A DNA stretch of 23,871 nt, from positions 1-23,871 of the forward strand of contig JAQTRT010000010.1 of assembly GCA_028711675.1 (NCBI GenBank). The letters are read 5' to 3'. The position numbers and the translations under genes are program-made. This DNA comes from a bacterium (GTDB lineage Bacteria; Spirochaetota; JAHITG01). Positions 1 through 7,833 of this stretch are shown here, piece after piece. Positions within the stretch are counted from its first letter, which is position 1. Every line of letters begins with the position of its first letter. The notes beneath the pieces are model-generated. The model saw only the letters and a list, made by a program, of their open reading frames with translations. It did no database searches and was not told the DNA's origin.

Positions 1-89
1 TGGGATTTCCGCAAACAGATGGTCTGTTTGGTCAGTTAATATATATTTTCTATTTTATATGTCAAGAAAATTATTCTATTAAAAATACA

Positions 90-117
90 TTGAAAATTGA
101 ATCATATCCATTAAAAT
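90..117 (+). promoter_or_regulatory. Candidate sigma-70 promoter for the TspO-like gene
   Basis: A TTGAAA box at 90-95 and a TAAAAT box at 112-117 are separated by 16 bases. Transcription would start near 124 and leave a leader of about 24 bases carrying the GAGAGG ribosome binding site at 135-140. The surrounding DNA is very AT-rich, so chance matches are likely. The first 147 bases hold no other feature I can support. Confidence 0.3.
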
Positions 118-147
118 AAGGTTATCCTATAAAAGAGAGGTATTCAT

Positions 148-627
148 ATGAAATGGGGGAAAATCTTTAAATTTCTGTTCTGTATTATCCTCTGCCAGCT
201 GGCCGGTGGACTCGGGGCTGTTTTCACAACACCTTCCATCCCCACCTGGTATGCCGGCCTGGTGAAACCGTCCTTTAATCCGCCGAACTGGATATTCGCC
301 CCTGTCTGGACAACACTTTATCTCATGATGGCTGTCAGCCTGTTCCTGATCTGGAACAAGGGCTTCAGCGTAACCGGGGCCAAAAGAGCCCTGTTCCTCT
401 TCGGCGGCCAGCTTGTGCTTAACGTGCTCTGGTCCCTTGTTTTCTTTAAACTGCATTCACCCCTTGCCGGTTTCATCATCATTATCATCCTGTGGGTTAT
501 GATCCTGTCGACCATACTGTCGTTCAACCGGATATCCCGGCCGGCGTCTCTATTCCTAATCCCGTATATCCTCTGGGTCAGTTTTGCTTCTGTGCTGAAT
601 TTTTTCCTGTGGAGACTGAACGTCTGA
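148..627 (+). CDS. tspO: TspO/MBR family (tryptophan-rich sensory protein)
   Basis: A 159-residue membrane protein of the TspO/MBR family, which binds porphyrins and related ligands and has regulatory roles in bacteria. Length matches the family (about 150-160 residues), and about five hydrophobic segments span the protein. The family signature lies around residues 30-60: P-x-W-Y, then KPSFNPPNWIFAPVW followed by TTLYLMM. More tryptophans follow in later helices (NVLWSLVFF, LWVMILS, FFLWRLN). The ATG has a GAGAGG ribosome binding site 7 bases upstream. The gene stands alone and converges on the MBL/cNMP gene. The family call comes from the motif; the ligand in this organism is unknown. Confidence 0.9.
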   Translation: MKWGKIFKFLFCIILCQLAGGLGAVFTTPSIPTWYAGLVKPSFNPPNWIFAPVWTTLYLMMAVSLFLIWNKGFSVTGAKRALFLFGGQLVLNVLWSLVFFKLHSPLAGFIIIIILWVMILSTILSFNRISRPASLFLIPYILWVSFASVLNFFLWRLNV

Positions 628-646
628 ATGCGTTAGAACGCTGATC

Positions 647-669
647 CGGCTGTTCAGAGCCGTTCTTTT
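647..669 (+). terminator. Possible terminator after the TspO-like gene
   Basis: CGGCT at 647-651 can pair with AGCCG at 658-662 around a 6-base loop and is followed by TTCTTTT. It sits 20 bases after the TspO-like stop codon and overlaps the last codons of the convergent gene. The stem is only 5 pairs, so this is a weak terminator at best. Confidence 0.35.
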
Positions 670-3089
670 GTGATGTTCTGGTAAGTCCGCCTGATCTCTT
701 CCAGGCCGATATAGATACCCGGGTATTCCGCCAGGATACGGTCAAAAGTATCCGTGTCGATCATGATGATATCGGCATGGTCCGAAGCTACTACCACATC
801 GGCCATGCGTTTGGTCTTTTCGATAAGGGCGGTCTCCCCGAAAGGATCGCCTGTACCGATCTGATTGATGGTCTTAGGTTTGTTCTCCTTATCCCTCACG
901 ATCACGTCCAGGAGCCCGTATTTCACGATATAGAATTTGTTGCCCATATCGCCGTAACGGATGATATAGTCGCCTTTATCGAACCGCTCCTGGTTAAAGA
1001 GCGACGAAAGGGCGTTGATCTCCCTTTCCGAAAGCATCTTGAAGAACGGGATCTGGGACAGGAGCGGCCTGTTCTCGATAATGCCGTTATAGGTATCCAG
1101 GATCTGGTTCCTGTATTTACCGAACTTTTCCTCAGCCAGGGAGAGGAGCTCCACATTGGTCCTGGCATAAGCCGTGGCATTCCTTATCTTGTTCTCCGTG
1201 AAAAAAGCCATTTCGCCGAAATAATCGCCTTTACCCAGATACAGTTTTTTCCCTTCCGGGGTCACCACTTCCACTTCCCCGGAATGGATGATATAGAATT
1301 TCCCGGCTGTCTCGCCTGTCTTCAGGATCACCTGGTCCTTTTTATACTGTTCCTTGTCGGAATTCTCAATGATGTCCAGCTTCTGCTCAGGCGACAGTCT
1401 CTTAAAGAGAGTGATCTCATCCACCTGCCTGGTGAGCCTGCGGTATTTCTGGATCATGTCGGTCTGGACCAGCGTTACTTCCTCGCCTTTATGCGCCTGG
1501 CGGATGGACATATTCTCCGGCAGTTCATGGACATGGATGGCAATGACCTTCTTCTTTATCTCTTCAGGCAGTTCATTCAGGTTCTTCAGGTCCGAATGGA
1601 TACCGCCGCCCACGTCGTGGATGATCAGGTCGCTGTCCCAGATAAAACCCAGAATAGAATCAGCCCTCTGCCGCGTGATGATCTTCTCAGCCGCTATTTT
1701 TTCCACCACATTTTTATTGTAATTGGTATCACCGGAATGAGCGATGCTCTTCCTAAGGTTCTTGGCCGGGTCCGTATAAGTAACAACGAACCTGAGCGTA
1801 GGGATGGAATGGAAAGCGTAATCGGTCCGGATGGTCACCTTTTCATTGAGCTTGAACTCCTCGCCGGGTTTCAGCTCCTGGAAAGAGATGAGCCGGCTGA
1901 TCTGGTTATCGTTCCAGCCCGTGATAGCCTTCACTTTTCTCACAAAACTGTCCATGACAATGCGCGACGTGATGAGCTTGATCATCTTGCCGCTGATGAT
2001 CTGCTCCAGGATACCGTCATCATGGTCCGAATGCACATGGGTTAAAAAGATGTATTCGATATCATTCCGGTTGATGCGCTTCCGGTCCAGGTACTGCGGC
2101 AGGTTCGTGAGCGGGTCCACCACGATACCCTTGCCGTCGCCTATCCAGACGATGAAGCTGCTGGTGAGACGCGCAGGGTCAAAGCCCGTACTGGGATCGA
2201 AGAAATAAACGCCGAACTCCGTTTCTTTGCCCGGTTCCGTAAGGCTGAACTCCTCTTCAATGGTAACAGGCTCCCATTTATTCAGGTCGATGCATCCCAG
2301 GATCTTGTTGTTCTCTCTTACGGTAAAATATTCCTGTCCGGGCTGCCGGATGATCTCCATCTCATTCAGTTTGATGCTGTTATCCTTGAACGAGTAAGTT
2401 TCGATGTAATCGGCCAGCGTGGTATCACGTTCCTGGTCAAAAGACTTTACCTTCACGGTAAAAACCTGCAGCTCTTTCAGGAGGGTTGCGGCCTGTTCAC
2501 CGGTCAGGCCTGAAGCTTTCAATTGTTCCAGAGTGGGGCCGAAGATCTCTTCCGTGGCCAGGACCTCGATCCGTTTACGGATCTCTTCGTTCACGCATAA
2601 AAATTTCGTTTTGGTGCCCCGGTTAACGAAATAATTCTCGAACACGGGAAAGGCGATGTCGATATAATTAATGCCGTTATAGAACGTTTTTTCCGTAATG
2701 ACGAAACAGGAAGGCACAGCTTTATTGTTAAGCTTTGCTTTTTTAATGGTATTGGGCGGGACCCTGAACTGGACCACGCCGCAGGTCCCGGTGACGATCC
2801 GGAGGCTGTTCGGTTCGATCTTTTCAATAGGCCTTTTCCTGATGACGTATTTCCCGTTATCTTCGAGGGTGCTCTGTATGCTGTGATCCAGGTCGAAATT
2901 CTTAAGCCACATCTCCAGCTCCAGGTTCTTGAACGCGGACTGGGAATTAAGGATGTTCTTCAGATGACTCAGGGCGGCAATTTTCAGCTGCGGATTTTTT
3001 TCGATCTTATCCTGAATGATCTGGAGCACAGGGTTTTCGATCTCAAGCTGCGCATCAATAGAATCAAAAAAATCAAGATATTCATCCAT
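654..3089 (-). CDS. Metallo-beta-lactamase fold hydrolase fused to two cyclic nucleotide-binding domains
   Basis: An 811-residue, probably cytosolic protein. Residues 1-270 form an unrecognised N-terminal region. A metallo-beta-lactamase domain follows (about 285-550) with the metal-binding signature H351-V-H353-S-D355-H356. Further likely ligands are H427, D454 (HSGDTNY) and H491/H519 (HDVGGG, AIHVHE), an RNase Z-like layout. Two cNMP-binding domains follow. The first (about 560-660) has cassette GDYFGEMAFF then RNA; the second (about 680-790) has GDPFGETAL then RMA. Both keep the FGE...R-x-A residues that contact the cyclic nucleotide phosphate. The inferred role is a hydrolase whose activity is gated by cAMP or cGMP; the substrate is unknown. 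The gene is monocistronic and divergent from the sigma factor. No Shine-Dalgarno site precedes the ATG; see the promoter entry. Confidence 0.88.
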   Translation of the reverse strand: MDEYLDFFDSIDAQLEIENPVLQIIQDKIEKNPQLKIAALSHLKNILNSQSAFKNLELEMWLKNFDLDHSIQSTLEDNGKYVIRKRPIEKIEPNSLRIVTGTCGVVQFRVPPNTIKKAKLNNKAVPSCFVITEKTFYNGINYIDIAFPVFENYFVNRGTKTKFLCVNEEIRKRIEVLATEEIFGPTLEQLKASGLTGEQAATLLKELQVFTVKVKSFDQERDTTLADYIETYSFKDNSIKLNEMEIIRQPGQEYFTVRENNKILGCIDLNKWEPVTIEEEFSLTEPGKETEFGVYFFDPSTGFDPARLTSSFIVWIGDGKGIVVDPLTNLPQYLDRKRINRNDIEYIFLTHVHSDHDDGILEQIISGKMIKLITSRIVMDSFVRKVKAITGWNDNQISRLISFQELKPGEEFKLNEKVTIRTDYAFHSIPTLRFVVTYTDPAKNLRKSIAHSGDTNYNKNVVEKIAAEKIITRQRADSILGFIWDSDLIIHDVGGGIHSDLKNLNELPEEIKKKVIAIHVHELPENMSIRQAHKGEEVTLVQTDMIQKYRRLTRQVDEITLFKRLSPEQKLDIIENSDKEQYKKDQVILKTGETAGKFYIIHSGEVEVVTPEGKKLYLGKGDYFGEMAFFTENKIRNATAYARTNVELLSLAEEKFGKYRNQILDTYNGIIENRPLLSQIPFFKMLSEREINALSSLFNQERFDKGDYIIRYGDMGNKFYIVKYGLLDVIVRDKENKPKTINQIGTGDPFGETALIEKTKRMADVVVASDHADIIMIDTDTFDRILAEYPGIYIGLEEIRRTYQNITKERL

Positions 3090-3098
3090 AGTTATTTA

Positions 3099-3127
3099 AC
3101 AATATACATTTTATCTTGTAAAGTCAA
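3099..3127 (-). promoter_or_regulatory. Promoter of the MBL/cNMP gene, placing the start of RNA at or near its ATG
   Basis: On the minus strand TTGACT (3127-3122) and TATTGT (3104-3099) are separated by 17 bases, the ideal spacing. The RNA would begin near 3092, only about 3 bases before the ATG at 3089, and there is no Shine-Dalgarno sequence. The transcript is therefore likely leaderless or nearly so. Confidence 0.5.
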
Positions 3128-3148
3128 TCTAATTATCGGCAATTTGTA

Positions 3149-3262
3149 GTACGGTGCCGGAGTACGGTGCCGGTACCGTACATAGTACATCAATAAAAAA
3201 CCTGAAAAATCTCATTATTTTGGTAAAAAATCATTATCGGGTGCCGGTACCGTACACTGTAC
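3149..3262 (+). repeat. Paired direct-repeat element, copy A
   Basis: A 22-base unit, GTGCCGGTACCGTAC followed after 3 bases by GTAC, occurs at 3167-3188 and again at 3241-3262 in the same orientation. The two are separated by 52 AT-rich bases (period 74). A third, partial unit (GTACGGTGCCGGA) precedes it at 3149-3161. The unit contains nested palindromes (GGTACC, GTAC). Copies B and C have the same architecture. It fills most of the 270-base gap between the divergent MBL/cNMP and sigma genes. Confidence 0.75.
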
Positions 3263-3359
3263 ACTGGTTAGTTTATTGGTTTATCAGAACAACGCCGGGA
3301 TTATGCTAATCCTGTGATAAAAAATGCAATAAAAATTATTTTATTCCGTCTATTATAAT

Positions 3360-3899
3360 ATGACTCAAAAGGTTTGGTATACCAAAATATCCGAATTCTT
3401 CAGAAAGGAACAGGGTAAGCTCGTCTGGTACGTACGGAACAGGATCGACGATTCCGCGGACCGGGATGCCGAGGACATCGTCCAGGATGTCATGATGAAC
3501 CTGTTCAATAAGGCGAACGTCCTCCTGCCTGTGGAAGATCTCTCATCCTATATCTATCAGGCCCTCAGGAACAAGATCATCGACCTTTTCCGGAGGAGGA
3601 GGAACGAGGTCTCCCTGGATACGCCGTTCTCCGCTGGCCGGAACATCACGTTAAAGGATATCCTTCACGATGCGCGGTACGACGTAGCAACGGAGATGGA
3701 GAAAAAAGAGATGCAGGAAAGGCTTTATGCCGCCATTGAAACCCTGAATGAAGACGAGGAAGCTGTGGTCATTGCTACGGAATTCGACGACCGTTCTTTC
3801 CGTGACTTGTCGGAAGAGTGGGACACACCGATCGGCACTCTTCTGGCGCGGAAATCAAGGGCTTTGGCTAAATTAAAAAAGCGCTTGAAACATAGATAA
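3360..3899 (+). CDS. RNA polymerase sigma factor, ECF (sigma-70 family) type
   Basis: A 179-residue protein with the two-domain layout of extracytoplasmic-function sigma factors. Region 2 lies around residues 20-80; DAEDIVQDVMMNLF is the helix that contacts core polymerase, and YIYQALRNKIIDLFRRRR is the -10 recognition helix. Region 4 lies around residues 120-175; LNEDEEAVVIATEFDDRSFRDLSEEW then TPIGTLLARKSRALAKL forms the helix-turn-helix that reads the -35 element. The start is the only available ATG, GTG or TTG before region 2, yet no Shine-Dalgarno site precedes it. It is followed after 20 bases by a membrane protein gene with a strong ribosome binding site, so the two probably form an operon and the partner may sense the signal or restrain the sigma factor. 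Confidence 0.9.
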   Translation: MTQKVWYTKISEFFRKEQGKLVWYVRNRIDDSADRDAEDIVQDVMMNLFNKANVLLPVEDLSSYIYQALRNKIIDLFRRRRNEVSLDTPFSAGRNITLKDILHDARYDVATEMEKKEMQERLYAAIETLNEDEEAVVIATEFDDRSFRDLSEEWDTPIGTLLARKSRALAKLKKRLKHR

Positions 3900-3919
3900 A
3901 TAATTCCCGGAGGTAAAAT

Positions 3920-4381
3920 ATGAATAACCACATGGAAGACATGCATTATTGCTGGAGTTTCAACCCGGTCATCAGGGTGTTCCGCATCATCGGGCTTACC
4001 ATCGGCGGCATCGTCATGGCCGTCGTGTTCGCCTTTCTCTTCGGATATGTTGTCCAGCATCTCTGGAACTGGCTCATGCCCGCATTGTTCGGCCTGGCTG
4101 CAATAACCTACTGGCAGGCATTCGGTCTGGTGCTCCTGTGCAAGATCCTGTTCGGCGGATTTCCGCCTGGGCATCCTCATCACGGACCCTGGGCGCATAA
4201 AAAGCACTGGGAAGGCTGGCACGAGGATATGAAAGATTGGGGAGACAACTGGAAAGACGATATGTGGAAGCCCAAAGGCTCTTACAGGAACTGGAGATAC
4301 TACAACAAGTACTGGAAAGACGAAGGTAAAGCAGCATTCGAATCCTATATCGACAAACTTGAAAAAGAGAAAAAGGAATAG
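3920..4381 (+). CDS. Small membrane protein co-transcribed with the ECF sigma factor
   Basis: A 153-residue protein of unknown function. Two hydrophobic segments lie at about residues 18-48 (RIIGLTIGGIVMAVVFAFLF) and 52-80, the second containing WNWLMPALFGLAAITYWQAF and then GLVLLCKILFGGF. A His/Trp-rich stretch follows (GHPHHGPWAHKKHW), then a charged, soluble C-terminal tail of about 60 residues rich in W, K, D and E. I recall the WNWLMP...YWQA..L..KILFGG pattern from short membrane proteins encoded next to ECF sigma factors, but I cannot name a family. It has a strong GGAGG site 7 bases before the ATG. A role as anti-sigma factor or signal sensor is inference from the operon only; there is no zinc-finger anti-sigma motif. 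Confidence 0.8.
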   Translation: MNNHMEDMHYCWSFNPVIRVFRIIGLTIGGIVMAVVFAFLFGYVVQHLWNWLMPALFGLAAITYWQAFGLVLLCKILFGGFPPGHPHHGPWAHKKHWEGWHEDMKDWGDNWKDDMWKPKGSYRNWRYYNKYWKDEGKAAFESYIDKLEKEKKE

Positions 4382-4391
4382 ACCTATCTTT

Positions 4392-4444
4392 CAGGGGTTT
4401 TCAGTTCTTCTCATCCCTGCAAACTGAAGAACTGAAAGCCCCTG
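4392..4444 (+). terminator. Strong hairpin closing the sigma factor operon
   Basis: The 18-base arm at 4392-4409 (CAGGGGTTTTCAGTTCTT) pairs with 4427-4444 with one G-U pair and no other mismatch, around a 17-base loop. It starts 11 bases after the stop codon. No clear T-run follows, so it may act as a processing or stability structure rather than a classical terminator. The rest of the gap to 4669 is AT-rich and holds no gene I can support. It includes TTAGTTTATTGGTTT, which also occurs at about 3267-3281. Confidence 0.55.
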
Positions 4445-4604
4445 CTTCGCTCGCAAAGCCAAATGGCAGCTTAGTTTATTGGTTTTTAGTCCTTTGCATA
4501 AGACGTTATCTAAAATCAAGATAAATTAAGTTTGTACAAGTACTCATAACCAACTAACCAAGAACCAGAAAGGATGCTGGCCGAGAATGAGAAAAATCAA
4601 AAAT

Positions 4605-4635
4605 TTGTATTTGAATAGTTTGTTTTTTCTATACT
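4605..4635 (+). promoter_or_regulatory. Weak candidate promoter for the 757-residue protein gene
   Basis: TTGTAT (4605-4610) and TATACT (4630-4635) are separated by 19 bases, longer than ideal. Transcription would begin near 4642 and give a 28-base leader with no Shine-Dalgarno sequence. Confidence 0.25.
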
Positions 4636-4669
4636 TGATTCTGTTTTTAACAATGATAAATTCACTTAT

Positions 4670-6943
4670 ATGCCTGACCAGGAACTTTTAGAATGCCTGA
4701 AACAGAATGGTCTCGATCATTCATCGCTGGAAGAAGCCGTAAGATCAGAACCGGAAAAAGTACTGGAAAAGCTGAACCAGGCAGTCTATGACTTGAACCG
4801 GCATTTCACTCCTGAGGTCATGGATCTTCTCATAAAAAATTTCCCGGGCCACGCATCCCTTTTCGGCATCCTCCATATCCTGGCATCCCGCCAGCCTGAG
4901 CGAAGCCGCATTATGATAAACCATTTCCAGGAAAATTTTCCCAAGGCCCCGGTTCATGCGACAAACGAACTTTACTACATTTCCACGAACGATCCCCATC
5001 TCCTCGATCCGGGCCTGCTCAGGCTCAGCGCCCGGTACCTGGATTCCAATCCATACACTATCTACCAGATATTCCAATTTGCGGTCCTTAACAGGCCTGA
5101 ACTGATCGATGAAAGCCTTGTGGACCGGCTCATCAGCGGCATCCACCGCGCGCCCAACCAGGCTTTTTATTTTATACGCGAACTCATTAAAAAACGGCCG
5201 GAGTTCATGCCTTCCTGCTGTCTGGCCCTGTTCGAATGCATCAATTACGAGGAGCATTATTATGTAAAACGTGAAATGCTCCAGGACATTAAAGCAGTTG
5301 CCGAATTCTCCCACGTGAAGACCAGCATTGAAAAAGCCCTGCGCCGGCCCATGAAAGCAGGTTCCAAAAGAAGCCGCGTTCTCATGGCCATCATGTTCAG
5401 GCAAAGCCGCCGTTCCAAGCAGGCTGTACTCCTGAACAGCCTAGATCTCATGGGACAATGGCCTGTACTCTGGGAGTTCCTCCTCTTCCTGATCGACATC
5501 TCAGACGATAAAAACGTTTCCTCGGCAGCTGCGGCGCAGTTCCTGGAAAAAGTTTACAGGCTTTCGTTCCTGGTAGACGGGTACGTATTCAATAACCTTT
5601 TAGTTGAAAAAATAGCCGAGACAGAAAATAACCGGACAAACAAAGAACTGCCGGCTGAGCTTTTCTTCCTTTCCCGTGACCGCGAACTGGGCCAGCTGTA
5701 CAACAGGGTGGCAGGCATAGCTGACCGGACAGGCCAGAGCCTCCGCCTGGCTCCGCTCCTCAAATGGCAGGAACGGGTCAAGGAAGCTGAAGAAGAACTG
5801 CTCCACATCCATAAAAACAAGAGTACAACAGACCCGGAACTGCTCCGCAAACTCGAAATACGCGAACATTCGCTCCGGAACAGGCTGGAACGCTGGGAGC
5901 AGGAGAAACTGCATCCTGACGCTGTGCCAGGACCTGATGCCGTGAAAGAACAGCACGAACTTTTAAAAAAGCTCGTGTCAGGCCTGAGAGCTGAAGCCGT
6001 GAACCTTGTCTTTTCCCTTATCCAGAAGGCCTCACAGGATGTTTATACAGCGGCAGCCCGCGATCTTTTCGGAAGGGAGATCGACCTTTCCAAAGCTGAT
6101 CCCGACATTCTGCCTGCTTTTCTTTATTTCCGTCAGCTCAGTTCTGGTTTTCCCAATAACAGGAAATATCTGCTCAAGCTCATCGAGGACAGCCTGGAAA
6201 ACCGGCCTCATGACTGGATGTGGACCGAACCGAAGGTCCGGGAATGGGCCGGCCAGGTGAAAAAAACCCAGAAGGACATAGACCTGAAACGCTGGCGCGC
6301 GGAATTCAGAAAAGAATACTTGTACGATCCTGCCGACGCATTCAGGGAAAAACAGGAGCGCATCCAAAAGGATATCCAGGAAGCCAGGAAGCTCTTTAAA
6401 GAATTGAAGGTCAAAGGCATGGAGAACGCGGATTATAACGCTTTACGGGAGAAATACCTGGAACTCTCGGAAAAGCCGGACAAGAAGCCGGACCAGGCGA
6501 TATTCGGAGAACTCGGTACGGACCTGGAACGCATCCGCATTACGCAGGAAACGCCGGATTCAGATTACGCGGGAAAGATAATTCTGGAAATCGAGACAAA
6601 CCCGTTCCAGTACCTTTTCATGGGTGAATACGGATTCGCCTCATGCCTCTCCATCCGCGGAGCTTATGTCTGGTCAGCCATTTCCAACGCCATTGACATT
6701 GACAAAGCGGTCATCTGGGCCAGGGAACCTGAAGGGAACATCATCGGCCGCAGGCTCATTGCCCTGACACCGCACGGCATCATTTCCTACAGGACATACG
6801 CGAACCGGCACGGCCTGGCCATAGACCGGTTCTTCACGCGATTCATCAGGGAATACGCTGAGCATTGCCATACTGTGATCGCCCGGCAGATAAAATGGAA
6901 ACCTCTGCTGAGCGACCGCTGGTACGACGACGGCAGTTTGTGA
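4670..6943 (+). CDS. Large helical protein of unknown function with a distinct C-terminal domain
   Basis: A 757-residue protein that I do not recognise. Residues 1-340 are leucine-rich and helical with a repeat-like pattern that suggests an HEAT-like solenoid. Residues about 365-425 and 550-630 are strongly charged and probably coiled coil. The last 123 residues (635-757) look like a separate globular domain. It contains GEYGFASCLSI, then YVWSAISNAIDIDKAVIWAR, then GNIIGRRLIAL and GIISYRTYAN, an alternating strand/helix pattern rich in conserved-looking residues. There is no signal peptide or membrane segment. The ATG is the first start codon after an in-frame stop and has no Shine-Dalgarno site. 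The gene stands alone between the sigma operon and a repeat element that begins right after its stop codon. Confidence 0.8.
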   Translation: MPDQELLECLKQNGLDHSSLEEAVRSEPEKVLEKLNQAVYDLNRHFTPEVMDLLIKNFPGHASLFGILHILASRQPERSRIMINHFQENFPKAPVHATNELYYISTNDPHLLDPGLLRLSARYLDSNPYTIYQIFQFAVLNRPELIDESLVDRLISGIHRAPNQAFYFIRELIKKRPEFMPSCCLALFECINYEEHYYVKREMLQDIKAVAEFSHVKTSIEKALRRPMKAGSKRSRVLMAIMFRQSRRSKQAVLLNSLDLMGQWPVLWEFLLFLIDISDDKNVSSAAAAQFLEKVYRLSFLVDGYVFNNLLVEKIAETENNRTNKELPAELFFLSRDRELGQLYNRVAGIADRTGQSLRLAPLLKWQERVKEAEEELLHIHKNKSTTDPELLRKLEIREHSLRNRLERWEQEKLHPDAVPGPDAVKEQHELLKKLVSGLRAEAVNLVFSLIQKASQDVYTAAARDLFGREIDLSKADPDILPAFLYFRQLSSGFPNNRKYLLKLIEDSLENRPHDWMWTEPKVREWAGQVKKTQKDIDLKRWRAEFRKEYLYDPADAFREKQERIQKDIQEARKLFKELKVKGMENADYNALREKYLELSEKPDKKPDQAIFGELGTDLERIRITQETPDSDYAGKIILEIETNPFQYLFMGEYGFASCLSIRGAYVWSAISNAIDIDKAVIWAREPEGNIIGRRLIALTPHGIISYRTYANRHGLAIDRFFTRFIREYAEHCHTVIARQIKWKPLLSDRWYDDGSL

Positions 6944-6944
6944 T

Positions 6945-7040
6945 GGTGCCGGTACCGTACATCGTACAAGATAAAAAACGCGTAAATTCGGGATATTATG
7001 CCTGAAAATTCATTTATAGTGCCGGTACCGTACATCGTAC
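6945..7040 (+). repeat. Paired direct-repeat element, copy B
   Basis: Two 22-base units (GTGCCGGTACCGTAC, then ATC, then GTAC) lie at 6946-6967 and 7019-7040, separated by 51 bases (period 73). The two units are identical. The element begins two bases after the stop codon of the 757-residue gene and ends 20 bases before the ribosome binding site of the next gene. Confidence 0.8.
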
Positions 7041-7074
7041 GGTATTGGTAATATCTTGAAAAGGAGGCGTTCAC

Positions 7075-7773
7075 TTGAAGACCGCAACAGAATTCATGGG
7101 ATTCCCTAAAGAGACCGTGGAATTCTTCATCGACTTAAAGAAGAATAATAACAGAGCCTGGTTCAACGAACACAGACAGGATTACGAAGAGTATGTCCTG
7201 GCTCCGGCCCAGCACTTTGTCATGGCGCTGGCCGAACGCCTGAAAAAAGACCGGCCTGACCTGATTGCCATACCCAGGATCGACCGGGCCATATTCAGGC
7301 TCAACCGCGACGTGCGTTTCAGCAGGGACAAATCGCCATACAAGACGCACCTCGGAATCTGGCTCTGGGAAGGCGAAAGGCCCAAGCTGGAAAGCCCGGG
7401 ATTCTATTTCCACCTGGAACCGCCGGATATCATGCTCTCTTCAGGCATCTATATATTCTCACCGGACGAATTGGCCCTGTTCCGCAAGACCGCGACCAGG
7501 CCCGGGACAGGGAACGGCCTGAAGAGGGTCCTGTCTGCTCTGAAGAAAAAAGGTTACTTATTCGGCGGTAAATATTATAAGCGGATACCGCGCGGATACA
7601 CACCTGATTCCCTCAATGCCGACCTGCTCCTTTATAACGGATTCTATACGGATCACAGCAGAAAGATCCCCAAGCTCCTGCATTCGGCAAAATGGGCTGA
7701 TTATTGCTATAAGGTCTTCAGGGACATGGTCCCTCTCCATGAATGGTTCATTAAAATGCTGAAAAACAGATAA
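7075..7773 (+). CDS. DUF2461 domain protein (TIGR02453 family)
   Basis: A 232-residue cytosolic protein that covers the whole DUF2461 family, whose function is not established. Typical family features are the opening F-P-K-E-T-V-E-F-F-x-D-L-K-K-N-N-N-R-x-W-F, the segment FRLNRDVRFSRDKSPYKTH, and the glycine/proline-rich GFYFHLEPPD. The gene starts with TTG at 7075, chosen because a perfect AAGGAGG (7061-7067) lies 7 bases upstream. The SixA-like gene follows after 60 bases on the same strand and may be co-transcribed. Confidence 0.9.
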   Translation: MKTATEFMGFPKETVEFFIDLKKNNNRAWFNEHRQDYEEYVLAPAQHFVMALAERLKKDRPDLIAIPRIDRAIFRLNRDVRFSRDKSPYKTHLGIWLWEGERPKLESPGFYFHLEPPDIMLSSGIYIFSPDELALFRKTATRPGTGNGLKRVLSALKKKGYLFGGKYYKRIPRGYTPDSLNADLLLYNGFYTDHSRKIPKLLHSAKWADYCYKVFRDMVPLHEWFIKMLKNR

Positions 7774-7833
7774 GGAAGAGAACAAGGGATCAGATATCCG
7801 CAGACGCTTCAAAGAGCGTACAGGAGGTATATT

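Noticed and set aside
777..2045. A 422-codon open frame on the + strand
   Set aside because: It is wholly antisense to the MBL/cNMP gene, whose motifs are unmistakable; the frame stays open because of the codon bias of the real gene.
3149..3262. A two-repeat CRISPR-like array
   Set aside because: Only two repeat units per locus, about 51-base spacers that resemble each other between loci, no leader and no cas genes.
3354..3359. TATAAT directly before the sigma factor ATG as its promoter
   Set aside because: RNA from it would begin inside the gene, after the only usable start codon, and no -35 box is placed correctly.
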